Positions 25,372-34,172 of a stretch of DNA of 64,000 bases are shown here, piece by piece. Location: assembly GCF_014212495.1 (NCBI RefSeq), contig NZ_JACKZC010000008.1:186001-250000 (forward strand), given 5' to 3'. How positions within the stretch are numbered: position 1 is the first letter of the stretch; the number at the start of each line of letters is the position of its first letter. The translations under genes were made by a program, and so were the position numbers. A model generated the notes under the pieces. The model was given only the letters and a program-made list of their open reading frames with translations. It was not told the DNA's origin and ran no database searches. This DNA comes from Pontibacter sp. Tf4 (GTDB lineage: Bacteria; Bacteroidota; Bacteroidia; Cytophagales; Hymenobacteraceae).

Positions 25372-26349
25372 TTAGATCTCGTCGAAGAAAGAACCTCCAC
25401 CCTGCTTAACAGTTGCTCCGTTGCTAGCATAAGCATTGCGCGAAGGCTCGGTCAGCGGAGGCTGAATTTCAGGTTTTTCTGGCTGAACCGGCTTAATTTC
25501 AGGCACAGGCTTTTCGATGTCCGGCGCTGGCACACGGCCCGGGTAATCAGGTTTTACAGGCTCTATTTCCGGCGATGGTACGTTTGGCACTGGCGTCACC
25601 GGATTCGGAATTTCCGGGTGTGGCTGCGTTACGTCTGGTGCCGGGTCACCAAGTGGGTTATATTCTTTGCCGTTATTTTGTACCGCTATTGGTGCATTGG
25701 CTGCAGTTGATACCGGTATTTGTTGTTGTATTGTTTCGGTTGTGATGTCCATATCTTTCAAGGTTTTCAGCAGCTCTGTGTTGTCTATAGTTACATTTGC
25801 TGCTCTTGAAAGCATACTGTTTACACCACCCTTTGGTTTTGCCTTGGTGCGCTCTACTTTTTCCAGGGCATCGTTTGCCAGGTTCTTCAGATCACGAACA
25901 AGGGTATCCAGGTAACCTTCCATGCGCTGGTATTCCTGTTCCAGACCTTTCACTTCTTCCTGCATCTCGGCTACCATCTTCTCGGTCTGGCGGGCTGCAT
26001 CTTCCAGGGCCTGGCGCGCCTGGTTGCGGGCCTTGTTCAGCAGTTCGTTGGCCTGCAGTTCGGCTTCGCGGGCGCGTAGCTCGGCTGCTTTGGTGGCCTG
26101 CTCTAATATGTTATTGCCGGTATCTTCGGCGGTTTTAAGCGTTTTGTATAGCGATGATTCCACTTCGCGCAGCTTCTGGGTTTCGCGGTTGGCGGCATCC
26201 AGCTTCATGCGAAGATCCTTGTTTTCATCCAGCATCTTCTCCCACTGCTGCGACAGCGTCAGCAAAAACGCATTTACTTCATCCTTATCCAGTCCTCTAA
26301 AAGCCTTCTCAAACGTTTTCTGCCTGATATCTAACGGTGTAATCTTCAT
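25372..26349 (-). CDS. DivIVA-domain protein with proline-rich tail
   Basis: 325 residues. The N-terminus MKITPLDIRQKTFEKAFRGLDKDEVNAFL is the DivIVA membrane-curvature domain, which places proteins at cell poles or septa in Gram-positives. A long coiled coil follows from about residue 30 to 190 (rich in Glu, Ala, Lys and Arg). The last 90 residues are a proline- and glutamate-rich tail with repeats such as PEIEPVKPDYP and KPVPEIKPVQPEKPEIQPP. Its start codon overlaps the stop of the WD40 gene by four bases (ATGA), so the two are translationally coupled. A role in cell shape or polar localisation is inferred. Confidence 0.88.
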   Translation of the reverse strand: MKITPLDIRQKTFEKAFRGLDKDEVNAFLLTLSQQWEKMLDENKDLRMKLDAANRETQKLREVESSLYKTLKTAEDTGNNILEQATKAAELRAREAELQANELLNKARNQARQALEDAARQTEKMVAEMQEEVKGLEQEYQRMEGYLDTLVRDLKNLANDALEKVERTKAKPKGGVNSMLSRAANVTIDNTELLKTLKDMDITTETIQQQIPVSTAANAPIAVQNNGKEYNPLGDPAPDVTQPHPEIPNPVTPVPNVPSPEIEPVKPDYPGRVPAPDIEKPVPEIKPVQPEKPEIQPPLTEPSRNAYASNGATVKQGGGSFFDEI

Positions 26350-27275
26350 AATGCATCAAAATTTATATCCCAAACCGAAATGGTACGGTCATCGCTACAC
26401 GAAACTAACTGATTCTTGTGAGCCGACCAAAATAATTTATTAACCGATGTGCCGTGGCTTGCATTGCGCACTTTATCGATCACTTTCAGCAACTTAAAGG
26501 TTTCAGCGTCCCAAACTTTTACTGATTTATCCATGCTGCAGGTGGCAAAATAGCGGCCATCGGGGCTGTAGGTAATGTTGTTGATCGTATACATGTGCGC
26601 GATCACGTAGCCACGCTCTTTATAGTTGTTCGTTGCTTCCCAAACCCGCAAGTGTGCATCACGCCCACCCGTTAACAGCAGTTCGCCATCCGGAGAGTAA
26701 ACTATAGTAAAGACCGAGTTTGTATGGTTCTGTAGTTCAAACTTTACTTCCATAGTTATGGCATCAAAAATGCGCACCAAGTGGTCGCTGTAGCCGGCTG
26801 CCAGTTCGTTGGTTTTAGCATTATAAGCCAGGCTGCGCACACTTTTCTCCGATTTCCGAACTATAGTTTCCAGCTCAAAAGTATCGGCAGCAACTATAGC
26901 TATTCCACCGTTTTTCAGGCCAACATATACTTTGTTCAGATCCGGCACATATTCAATATCAAAAATGGGCACCTTCGGCAGCGGCACTGATTTAACTATC
27001 GTTTTCTGCTTCACATCTATCACATGCAGGCCGTCGTTGTTCTGGCCAACTAGCAGCAGGTCGCGGTCCGGGATGTATTTGATGGCGTACACAGAGCTTT
27101 CGGTGCGGGCGATCAGTTCGCCCTGCTCCGGGTCGTTAAAGTCCCAGCGCACGATCATGCCATCGCCGGCAGCCGAATAAAAATGTGTTTCGCTACCAGA
27201 CTGCTCTAAACTATAAACACAATCGCGGTGACCGGTCAGGGTGGCTATTTTCTGTACTTGTACCTTGCTCGCCAT
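26346..27275 (-). CDS. WD40-repeat protein
   Basis: 309 residues without a signal peptide, so cytoplasmic. About seven blades are visible, for example TGHRDCVYSLEQSGSETHFY, HTNSVFTIVYSPDGELLLTG, NNITYSPDGRYFATCSMDKS with VKVWD, and VSCSDDRTISVWD at the end. Seven-bladed propellers of this kind act as protein-interaction platforms. The direct coupling to a DivIVA-domain gene suggests the two products bind each other. No enzymatic function is evident. Confidence 0.9.
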   Translation of the reverse strand: MASKVQVQKIATLTGHRDCVYSLEQSGSETHFYSAAGDGMIVRWDFNDPEQGELIARTESSVYAIKYIPDRDLLLVGQNNDGLHVIDVKQKTIVKSVPLPKVPIFDIEYVPDLNKVYVGLKNGGIAIVAADTFELETIVRKSEKSVRSLAYNAKTNELAAGYSDHLVRIFDAITMEVKFELQNHTNSVFTIVYSPDGELLLTGGRDAHLRVWEATNNYKERGYVIAHMYTINNITYSPDGRYFATCSMDKSVKVWDAETFKLLKVIDKVRNASHGTSVNKLFWSAHKNQLVSCSDDRTISVWDINFDAL

Positions 27276-27389
27276 CAGTGAAATCAGCGTAAGTTAAATT
27301 TTACCTAAATTTACGATTTACCCGGCAGCCCTACAAAAAGCGGGGTTGTTAAGTTATTTTATAGTTAGTCAAACAACTACTTTTGAAAA

Positions 27390-27480
27390 GTCTCCCCTTG
27401 AGGGGAGTTAGAGGGGTGTTGAACTTCGTAAAGGGCTTTTGCAACTGGCTTTACACCCCTATAGTCCCCTCAAGGGGACA
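27390..27480. repeat. MITE-like inverted repeat
   Basis: Arms of roughly 28 bases (27390-27419 and about 27453-27480), built on CCCCTTGAGGGGA and GGGGTGT, are imperfectly complementary. Where the left arm reads GTTAGAG, the right arm carries CCTATAGT, a copy of the iterated CTATAG motif. No gene. It fills the gap between the WD40 and phosphopantetheinyl transferase genes. Confidence 0.8.
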
Positions 27481-27514
27481 GTTTAATTAGCCAGAAAAAG
27501 TCAATAAATTACTT

Positions 27515-28165
27515 ATGCCCCTACTTTTTACCCGCCAGCTAAACGAGCATACTGTACTTGGTGCGTGGTCTATTACAGAACGCGCCGAGGAACTTTTGCT
27601 TGCCCTGCCCACCGGAATTTCTCCGGAACTGATGCTGGAACAGGCACACCCGCGCAGGCAGAAAGAGTGGCTGGCCAGCCGGGTGCTGGTCTATAGTTTA
27701 CTGCAACAGTTTACTTCCGATAAGCCTGTGCTTCAGCGCAATGATCATGGCCGTCCGGTGTTCGAACAGGCTCCTTTTCATGTTTCCATCAGCCACTCAC
27801 CTGGATTGGCTGCGGTCATCCTTTCAAGTAAATATGAAGTTGGCATAGATGTTGAATTACTGAGCCCGAAAGCGCTGCGTGTAGCCGATAAGTTTCTGAA
27901 CGACAACGAGAAGAACTATACTTGCGGAGAAGCGGATATAACCTGCTTGTACTGGAGCGCTAAAGAAACATTGTACAAAATGTATAGCCAACGTAAACTG
28001 TTCTTTAAAGAGAACTTACTGCTGCAACCCGACCCGAATTCAGAAAATTTGCTTTTAGGCCATGTGCAGACAGATAATTTTTCTAAATTGTATCAGGTAC
28101 AGCACGAGATTTTAAACGAACACGTACTTACTTATTGCATCGATAATTCTACAAACGAACGATAG
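27515..28165 (+). CDS. 4'-phosphopantetheinyl transferase, Sfp type
   Basis: 216 residues. It transfers the phosphopantetheine arm of CoA to carrier proteins. Family motifs are ISHSPGLAAVILS near residue 92, VGIDVELLS near 110 with the metal-binding Asp and Glu, and YWSAKETLYKMY near 150. The length fits the Sfp/HetI group rather than AcpS. The redoxin gene follows after two bases, so they are probably co-transcribed. The target carrier protein is not in this window. Confidence 0.92.
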   Translation: MPLLFTRQLNEHTVLGAWSITERAEELLLALPTGISPELMLEQAHPRRQKEWLASRVLVYSLLQQFTSDKPVLQRNDHGRPVFEQAPFHVSISHSPGLAAVILSSKYEVGIDVELLSPKALRVADKFLNDNEKNYTCGEADITCLYWSAKETLYKMYSQRKLFFKENLLLQPDPNSENLLLGHVQTDNFSKLYQVQHEILNEHVLTYCIDNSTNER

Positions 28166-28167
28166 AC

Positions 28168-28758
28168 ATGAAATTTTTAGCAACTCTTGCCACTGCCCTT
28201 TTGCTTACGGTAAGTGCATTTGCCCAAAACAGCAGTTACCAGTTAGGCGATAAGGTTGCAGACTTTACGCTGAAAGGCGTAGGCAACACCGAGGTTTCGC
28301 TCAGCGACTTTGCCAACAGCAAAACTGTAGTGCTGGTATTTACCAACAACACCTGCCCTTACGCCAAACTATACGAGAACCGCCTGGTAACCTTATCGAG
28401 CGCGTATGCCAGCAAAGGGGTACAGTTCATTTTTGTTAACCCGGGCGTAGGCCTCGGCGAAGGCAGCGAAACTTTGGAAGAAATGGCTGCCAAAAACTAT
28501 AGATTCCCGTACCTGGCTGACGAAGGACAAAAAGTGAGTTCCCGTTTTGGAGCGACTAAAACCCCTGAAGTATTTGTGCTGCACAACACCGGCGACAGCT
28601 TTGTATTAAAGTACAAAGGTGCCGTTGACGATAACCCACAGGTTGAAAGCGGCGTGAAAAGCCCTTACCTGAAAAACGTGATCGACGAAGTGCTGGCCAA
28701 CCGCGCCGTAACTATAGCCGACAAACGCGCCACTGGTTGTTTGATCCGGAAGTACTAA
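28168..28758 (+). CDS. Exported thioredoxin-like redoxin
   Basis: 196 residues. A signal peptide ends near VSAFAQ. The thioredoxin fold opens YQLGDKVADFTLKGVGNTEVSLSDF, with the active-site segment NNTCPYAKLYENR near residue 62, where a single cysteine stands in the peroxiredoxin-like position, and GATKTPEVFVLHN near residue 130 with the cis-proline. A second cysteine near the end (ATGCLIRKY) could act as the resolving residue. Function as a periplasmic peroxide or thiol reductase is inferred. Confidence 0.85.
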   Translation: MKFLATLATALLLTVSAFAQNSSYQLGDKVADFTLKGVGNTEVSLSDFANSKTVVLVFTNNTCPYAKLYENRLVTLSSAYASKGVQFIFVNPGVGLGEGSETLEEMAAKNYRFPYLADEGQKVSSRFGATKTPEVFVLHNTGDSFVLKYKGAVDDNPQVESGVKSPYLKNVIDEVLANRAVTIADKRATGCLIRKY

Positions 28759-28775
28759 ACTATAGATTGAAGGAT

Positions 28776-28820
28776 AAAAACAAAAGCCGCTCTTATAGTT
28801 TAGGAGCGGCTTTTGTTTTT
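28776..28820. terminator. Rho-independent terminator
   Basis: AAAAACAAAAGCCGCTC pairs with GAGCGGCTTTTGTTTTT around an 11-base loop. It lies 18 bases after the redoxin stop and has T runs on both strands. Confidence 0.92.
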
Positions 28821-28895
28821 TAAGTTTCACTCTTGCCTTCGGTAAGAAACATTTTAGGGTGTAAACTATAGTTTGTCTTTTTCAATTCTTGTGCT

Positions 28896-28980
28896 GTTTC
28901 GGATTGCTTAATCCGAAACCAAGCCTGGAGCGGATTTCCTAATCCGCGTTAGCAGCAAAACGGGGATTAGGCAATCCCCG
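28896..28980. repeat. REP-like hairpin cluster, three stems
   Basis: GTTTCGGATT-GCTT-AATCCGAAAC (28896-28919), GCGGATT-TCCT-AATCCGC (28930-28947) and CGGGGATT-AGGC-AATCCCCG (28961-28980). All stems end in GATT at the loop while the base of each stem differs with pairing kept. The cluster fills the convergent gap before the methyltransferase gene. Confidence 0.82.
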
Positions 28981-29018
28981 GCGGGACGCGCGAGCGAAGG
29001 CAGTAGACTATAGTTAGG

Positions 29019-29651
29019 TTATCCTTCTTTTTTGCAGGTTACCAGGTAGAATTTAAGTGCCGGCTTGCCCGGCATGTTCTTCATCGGTTCTGAAATCCCT
29101 ATAAAATCAACCAAGCCAAATTTGCCAAACTCCTGTTTTACCGCATCTTCATTGTAAAAGTACATCTGCACGCCTTCAAAAATTTCGAACCGGTTTTTGC
29201 TTAGCTGCCTGCCTGCGCCATAGTTTGGCGACTTTGTTGAAACGGCTGTAAAAATCATATAACCGCCCGGCTTTAACTGGTTATAACAATCAGTAAGCAG
29301 CTTTTGTCTTTCTTTTTGGTCCAGCAGATGGATAAGCGCATAACAGAAAATACCATCGTAAACCTCATCATCAAAAGGCATATCCGTTACAGAACCGTGG
29401 TGGATTTTCAGCTCCGGTCCGTAATGCTTCTTAGCGAGATCAATGGCTGTCTGGGAAATTTCGATACCGGTTACATGCATCCCGTTCTCACGGAACAGCT
29501 GGGCATTTCTACCATAGCCAAACCCGGGAACCAGTATATTTTTGAGCTGTTTCTCTCTAAAAAGTTCGTTTGCAACTATAGCAGATTCCGATGGCTCGAA
29601 ACCCCACATGGCTTGCTTTTCAATGAAACTTGCTTCCCAGAATTCGGCCAT
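29019..29651 (-). CDS. SAM-dependent methyltransferase, class I
   Basis: 210 residues. Motif I is ILVPGFGYGRNAQLF near residue 40, followed by VTGIEISQTAIDLAKKHYG near 60, SVTDMPFDDEVYDGIFCYALIHLL near 90 and LKPGGYMIFTAVS near 130. The layout is that of the TehB/thiol-methyltransferase-like group. The methyl acceptor cannot be told from sequence. Confidence 0.85.
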   Translation of the reverse strand: MAEFWEASFIEKQAMWGFEPSESAIVANELFREKQLKNILVPGFGYGRNAQLFRENGMHVTGIEISQTAIDLAKKHYGPELKIHHGSVTDMPFDDEVYDGIFCYALIHLLDQKERQKLLTDCYNQLKPGGYMIFTAVSTKSPNYGAGRQLSKNRFEIFEGVQMYFYNEDAVKQEFGKFGLVDFIGISEPMKNMPGKPALKFYLVTCKKEG

Positions 29652-29712
29652 GTTTTGATAGCTATAGTTGTAGTTTTATGCTTGAGTTCATAGATTAAAT
29701 ACAAGAGAAGTA

Positions 29713-29913
29713 TTAATGACTCTTCTTATATTTTCTCCTGAAGAAGGTTATTACGACAATTAATACTCCTAAAAGAAAATAAATCCAACCTATTGAGTTT
29801 GTTGTATTTTCAGGAATATTATGCCCTGAAGCTATTAACATTACCCAAAACAATGAATTTGCTATTAATAACAGAATAAGAATTACCAATAAAATATTCA
29901 GGGCTATTTTCAT
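29713..29913 (-). CDS. Small two-helix membrane protein
   Basis: 66 residues. Two hydrophobic segments, near residues 3-30 and 42-60, are separated by a short polar loop (GHNIPENTTNS), with a basic end RRKYKKSH. No family is recognised. It sits six bases after the SirB1-family gene on the same strand, which supports its being real. Confidence 0.5.
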   Translation of the reverse strand: MKIALNILLVILILLLIANSLFWVMLIASGHNIPENTTNSIGWIYFLLGVLIVVITFFRRKYKKSH

Positions 29914-29919
29914 CAGCTT

Positions 29920-30771
29920 CTACTGAATTGCCGGATCATCATCCGTAATAGCGGTAAGCAGCTTGGTAACCTCTGTAGCTTTTTCCAAATCTTTCATTTT
30001 CTCAAACGAGAAGGCCAGGTTGCGGAGCGCGCGCTTTACGATCTCCAGGTTTGAAGTCGGTTCGTAGAAGATGTCTACCGGGTTCAGGTTAAGCTGCAGA
30101 ATATAGTTGTCGATATCGGCTTTGGAAAGAATTAGGCCTTTGTTGTAGACATTAATGTAGAACTGTACCCCGTCCATTTTGTAGGTGAGTATAAACAGGT
30201 TTGGCAGGTTTACGCCATACACCGGGAAACCCAGGCGCTGCGCAATAACCATGTAAATAACGCAAAGTGTAAGCGGATTACCGCGCTTAGTTTCTAGGGC
30301 TAGGTGCAACATAGAGTTAGCAGGCGAATGAAAATTCTTGGTATTGGCCGTAAACTTCTTTTCCCGGAACAACACGTTATTTAGAGACTTCACCTGGTCA
30401 TAAGGGTGCATGTCATCCCGCATGTTCGTCCAGACATCAAAGTACAGCTGGTCCATTGTTTTGGAGATAGATGCAAAATCTACATCCGGATACATGTAAG
30501 CGTTTACCAGCCACATGCCTTTCAGCAAATCAGAAGCACCTTCCTCCTTCCATTCCTGCAAACGGTGCAGTAGGCCGTTAAACTGCATGTCGTGGATCAG
30601 GTCTTCTATCTTTTTCTGCAGATCGGTGTTAAGTGTTTCTTCCCACTCCTCTTCCAGCAACGGAATAGCACCTTCGCCCAATGAAATTATTTTCTTCTCC
30701 ACATGCTGCGCTACCTCAAAATCCGAATCGTCCAACAGCGAGATAAGCGCCTTTATTTCCTTCTTTGTCAA
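29920..30771 (-). CDS. SirB1/transglutaminase-like family protein
   Basis: 283 residues. The central segment RGNPLTLCVIYMVIAQRLGFPVYGVNLPNLFIL near residue 165 is the hallmark of the SirB1_N (UPF0162) transglutaminase-like fold, with its cysteine at LTLC. An N-terminal helical part (residues 1-60) and a C-terminal TPR-like part follow family practice. The start is a TTG at 30771; there is no in-frame ATG nearby and the upstream sequence is an AT-rich repeat that begins at the next base. Biological role unknown. Confidence 0.85.
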   Translation of the reverse strand: MTKKEIKALISLLDDSDFEVAQHVEKKIISLGEGAIPLLEEEWEETLNTDLQKKIEDLIHDMQFNGLLHRLQEWKEEGASDLLKGMWLVNAYMYPDVDFASISKTMDQLYFDVWTNMRDDMHPYDQVKSLNNVLFREKKFTANTKNFHSPANSMLHLALETKRGNPLTLCVIYMVIAQRLGFPVYGVNLPNLFILTYKMDGVQFYINVYNKGLILSKADIDNYILQLNLNPVDIFYEPTSNLEIVKRALRNLAFSFEKMKDLEKATEVTKLLTAITDDDPAIQ

Positions 30772-30900
30772 GCTAATGAGTAATTATTAATGAGTAATGA
30801 CTAATAATTTTAATGAATAGTTATTAATGAATAATGACTAATGCTTTGTTAATGTTTAATCTATAGTCTATTATTCATTCTTAATTGCTAATTATTCATT
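30772..30900. repeat. Left arm of TAATGAGTAAT inverted-repeat element
   Basis: Several copies of TAATGAGTAATGACTAAT and TAATGAATAATGACTAAT; the complementary form is at 31330-31378. The two arms bracket the intact four-helix-bundle gene. The arm begins at the base next to the TTG start of the SirB1-family gene. Confidence 0.72.
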
Positions 30901-30906
30901 ACCAGG

Positions 30907-31269
30907 TTAACTTCTTATTCTTCCGGAAGACTTTAATATAGAGAACAGTATTTTGCTTATTTCTACATAGGCCAAATGTGAACTATCAAAAGTCGGTTTA
31001 TCTATATAGCCAGTGGCGTGAAGTAAACGCAACCAGTAGCTGGTTTCCTGAGCCTCTTTATAAGCTATGCTAATCTTTGCTGAAAAGTCGGCCAGTGAGA
31101 TTCCTGCAACTGCTTCCTCTACATTAGCACCAATTGATGTGCCGCTTCTTAAAAGCTGTTTAGAAAGCACAAACTCCCTCTTTTCTTCTGTTAATTTCTG
31201 GCAAAGCAAAACCACCTGCACAGCAAACTCAAACGATTTGCTTAAAATAACATTCTCTTTCTTCTCCAT
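30907..31269 (-). CDS. Four-helix bundle protein (S23 family)
   Basis: 120 residues, complete. The family is named for open frames within 23S rRNA intervening sequences; free-standing copies are frequent in Bacteroidota and their role is unknown. Seen are SKSFEFAVQVVLLCQKL at the start, LLRSGTSIGANVEEAVAG near residue 40 and ETSYWLRLLHATGYI near 78. The frameshifted relative at 1677-2047 shares this architecture. The gene sits between inverted AT-rich arms, as the other copy sits between arms of a different repeat. Confidence 0.88.
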   Translation of the reverse strand: MEKKENVILSKSFEFAVQVVLLCQKLTEEKREFVLSKQLLRSGTSIGANVEEAVAGISLADFSAKISIAYKEAQETSYWLRLLHATGYIDKPTFDSSHLAYVEISKILFSILKSSGRIRS

Positions 31270-31329
31270 TCTGTTGATCTGAATTGCAACCTAAATCCAA
31301 ATCAACCCCAGTAAGTTCAAAAGAAGGAT

Positions 31330-31378
31330 GAGTAAATTATTAGTCATTACTCATTCCCTCATTATTCATTAATTAGAT
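31330..31378. repeat. Right arm of TAATGAGTAAT inverted-repeat element
   Basis: ATTAGTCATTACTCATTCC and ATTATTCATTAATTA are the reverse complement of the units at 30772-30900. They end a few bases before the carboxyltransferase stop. Confidence 0.7.
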
Positions 31379-31380
31379 TA

Positions 31381-33009
31381 TCACGTTTGTATCACGCCTA
31401 CGTTGTAAGGCTTTTCAATCGGGGCGTGGTTTGCCGCTTCTATACCCATGGATATCACTTTGCGGGTCTCCAGCGGATCAATGATGCCATCTACCCATAA
31501 ACGAGCGGCCGCGTAATAAGGTGACAGTTCTTCGTTATACTTTGCGGTGATGCGCTCCAATAGTTCCTGCTCGGCTTCCGGCGTAATTTCTTCGCCTTTG
31601 GCTTTAAGCGCTGATACCTGTATTTGGAGCAATGTTTTGGCTGCTGCCGCACCACTCATAACCGCTAACTGAGCAGTTGGCCATGAGTAGATCAGGCGTG
31701 GGTCGTAGGCTTTGCCGCACATGGCATAGTTGCCGGCTCCATAGCTGTTACCAACTATAATGGTAAACTTAGGCACAACAGAGTTAGCCATGGCATTCAC
31801 CATTTTAGCGCCATCTTTTATAATGCCGCCGTGCTCGGCCTTGCTGCCCACCATAAACCCGGACACATCCTGTAAAAACACCAGCGGAATTTTCTTCTGG
31901 TTACAGTTCATGATAAAACGGGCTGCCTTGTCAGCTGAGTCGGAGTAAATTACGCCACCCATCTGCATTTCGCCTTTTTTGCTCTTCACGATCTTGCGCT
32001 GGTTGGCAACTATACCAACTGCCCAACCATCAATGCGCGCCAGGCCACAGATCAGCGACTGACCGTATAGTTCCTTGTAAGGCTCAAACTCAGAATTATC
32101 TACCAAACGGCTGATGATATCCATCATGTCGTAAGGCTTGGTGCGGTCCGATGGAAGTATACCGTAAATTTCCTGCTCATCCAGTTTCGGGGCTACAGGT
32201 TCTACGCGGCTAAAGCCGGCTTTCGGGTTCTCGCCCAGCTTATCAAAAATAGTACGGATGTGGTCCAGCGCTTCTTTATCGTCTTTGCACTTATAGTCTG
32301 TTACCCCGGAAATTTCGCAATGCGTGGTAGCACCACCCAGTGTTTCGTTATCTATAGTTTCACCGATGGCTGATTTAACCAAGTATGATCCACCTAAAAA
32401 AACAGAACCGGTTCCCTCAACTATAAGGGCTTCGTCGCTCATAATGGGCAGGTATGCGCCACCGGCCACGCAGCTTCCCATAATAGCGGCAATCTGAACG
32501 ATACCCATCGAACTCATTACTGCGTTGTTGCGGAACATGCGGCCAAAGTGCTCTTTATCCGGAAAGATCTCGTTCTGCATTGGCAAAAATACGCCAGCGC
32601 TATCCACCAGGTAAACTATAGGTAATCTGTTTTCTATGGAAATTTCCTGTGCACGCAGGTTTTTCTTGGCTGTGATCGGGAACCAGGCACCGGCTTTTAC
32701 AGTAGCATCGTTGGCAACAATCACACACTGGCGGCCTTTAATGTAACCTATACCTGTAACTACGCCACCACTTGGGCAGCCGCCAACTTCCGGGTACATG
32801 CCTTCGCCGGCAAAAGCAGCCACTTCCAGAAACTCAGAGCCTTCATCAATCAGATAGTTAATGCGCTCGCGGGCTGTCATTTTGCCTTTTTCGTGCTCTT
32901 TGGCGATGCGCTTTTCGCCGCCGCCCAGGTATACTTTCTTTAACTTCGTTTTAAGCTGAAATACAAGTTGCTTTAAGGAGTCTTCGTTTTTGTTGAATTC
33001 GATATCCAT
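31381..33009 (-). CDS. Acyl-CoA carboxylase, carboxyltransferase subunit
   Basis: 542 residues from the ATG at 33009 (MDIEFNKNEDSL). It transfers CO2 from biotin to an acyl-CoA. Crotonase-fold halves are visible, with GGGEKRIAKEHEKGKMTARERINYL near residue 32, GSCVAGGAYLPIMSDE near 165, the HCEISGVTDY segment near 230 and GNSYGAGNYAMCGKAYDPRLIYSWP near 420. The HCxxSGVTD segment resembles methylcrotonyl-CoA carboxylase beta; a propionyl-CoA role is also possible. The biotin carboxylase partner is not in this window. Confidence 0.88.
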   Translation of the reverse strand: MDIEFNKNEDSLKQLVFQLKTKLKKVYLGGGEKRIAKEHEKGKMTARERINYLIDEGSEFLEVAAFAGEGMYPEVGGCPSGGVVTGIGYIKGRQCVIVANDATVKAGAWFPITAKKNLRAQEISIENRLPIVYLVDSAGVFLPMQNEIFPDKEHFGRMFRNNAVMSSMGIVQIAAIMGSCVAGGAYLPIMSDEALIVEGTGSVFLGGSYLVKSAIGETIDNETLGGATTHCEISGVTDYKCKDDKEALDHIRTIFDKLGENPKAGFSRVEPVAPKLDEQEIYGILPSDRTKPYDMMDIISRLVDNSEFEPYKELYGQSLICGLARIDGWAVGIVANQRKIVKSKKGEMQMGGVIYSDSADKAARFIMNCNQKKIPLVFLQDVSGFMVGSKAEHGGIIKDGAKMVNAMANSVVPKFTIIVGNSYGAGNYAMCGKAYDPRLIYSWPTAQLAVMSGAAAAKTLLQIQVSALKAKGEEITPEAEQELLERITAKYNEELSPYYAAARLWVDGIIDPLETRKVISMGIEAANHAPIEKPYNVGVIQT

Positions 33010-33092
33010 GAAGGGTGTAAGTTTGTATGAGGGCACTTATAAAGAAAAATCCGCCCAGAAAGCGGATTTCACAAATATACAATTTTATAGTC

Positions 33093-34151
33093 TTATTTAG
33101 ATTTTGTTGTATCAGGTTTTACCGGTACCTGCACACTGTCCGGCACTGGTCTTCTGAACTCGTCCGGGTGCTCGTCCTGCATGTCTTTTACTTCTTCCAA
33201 CGTTATCACACGCCCGGTAGCATCTACCTTGTATTTATCTTTGCGGCCAATCAGCGAGAACTGCACGTAGCGTTTCGGGTAGGCCTGTATGTCGCGCAGC
33301 AGCAGGTTCAGTGCTTCGGTAGAGCGTGCCATGTTCTCGTACAGGGTGTTGTCGTTCATCAGCTTGCCCATTGAACCCTCGCTTGAGTTAAGCTTGGCTA
33401 CTGTTTGCTGCATTTCCACAACAGCCTTGTTAGCATTATCTATCAGTTTATTAACCTCAGCCTGTTTTAAGGTATCAGTTATTTCGGCCATGTTCTGGGC
33501 CATGCGGTCTATGTGGCGCTGCGTTTGTATCAACGAAGCCATCAGCCTGTTGGTGTTAGCCGTAATCTCGTTAATATTTTTCTGGTTGGCCCGAAGCATC
33601 TGGTTCAGTGCATCAGTAGTGGCCTGGGTATTAGCCAGTATCAGCTGTATGTTTTCCTTGGCTTCAGAGTCGAGCAGGCGGTTTACGCGGGCAAGGGTGG
33701 TATCTACCTTATCTATTACAGGCACTGCTTTTGTCGAGAGCATGTCGGCTATGCTTTTCTCGTTAAAGGCAATAAGCCGCTCGCCACCCTTATACAGTTT
33801 TTTGCTGTTACCTAAGTACAGTACTATGGCTTTGCTGCCCAGCAGGTCGGAGCTGGCAAGCGCTGCGATCGTGGAGTCGCCAACCTGCAGCTCATCCATA
33901 ATTTTAAGCTGTACCAGAATATGATTCTGTTCTTTGGGCAAAAGCTCCAGTTTCTGTACAGTACCTACCTGCACGCCGTTCAGCATTACAGGATTAGAAG
34001 CAGTAAGGCCGTCTACATTCGTATATTTTACATAGAAGGTCCTGGTATCAGAAAACAGGTCGGCCCCTTTCAGGAACATAAACCCGAAGTATAAGATCAC
34101 AAGTGCTACTATACCAAGTAGCGCCACTTTAATTTCTTTCGTCAGTTTCAC
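33093..34151 (-). CDS. MCE/MlaD-family protein
   Basis: 352 residues, GTG start at 34151. A single N-terminal membrane anchor (VALLGIVALVILYFGFMFLKG, residues 9-29) is followed by one MCE domain with YVKYTNVDGLTASNPVMLNGVQVGTVQKLEL near residue 40. A long coiled coil (about residues 140-290, for example TDALNQMLRANQKNINEITANT) leads to a polar tail with PVPVKPDTTKSK. By homology it would be the periplasmic substrate-binding part of a phospholipid ABC transporter. The ATPase and permease are not next to it. It lies 21 bases downstream of the amidase gene. Confidence 0.9.
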   Translation of the reverse strand: MKLTKEIKVALLGIVALVILYFGFMFLKGADLFSDTRTFYVKYTNVDGLTASNPVMLNGVQVGTVQKLELLPKEQNHILVQLKIMDELQVGDSTIAALASSDLLGSKAIVLYLGNSKKLYKGGERLIAFNEKSIADMLSTKAVPVIDKVDTTLARVNRLLDSEAKENIQLILANTQATTDALNQMLRANQKNINEITANTNRLMASLIQTQRHIDRMAQNMAEITDTLKQAEVNKLIDNANKAVVEMQQTVAKLNSSEGSMGKLMNDNTLYENMARSTEALNLLLRDIQAYPKRYVQFSLIGRKDKYKVDATGRVITLEEVKDMQDEHPDEFRRPVPDSVQVPVKPDTTKSK

Positions 34152-34172
34152 GCAATGGTGTTCGGTAGGGTG

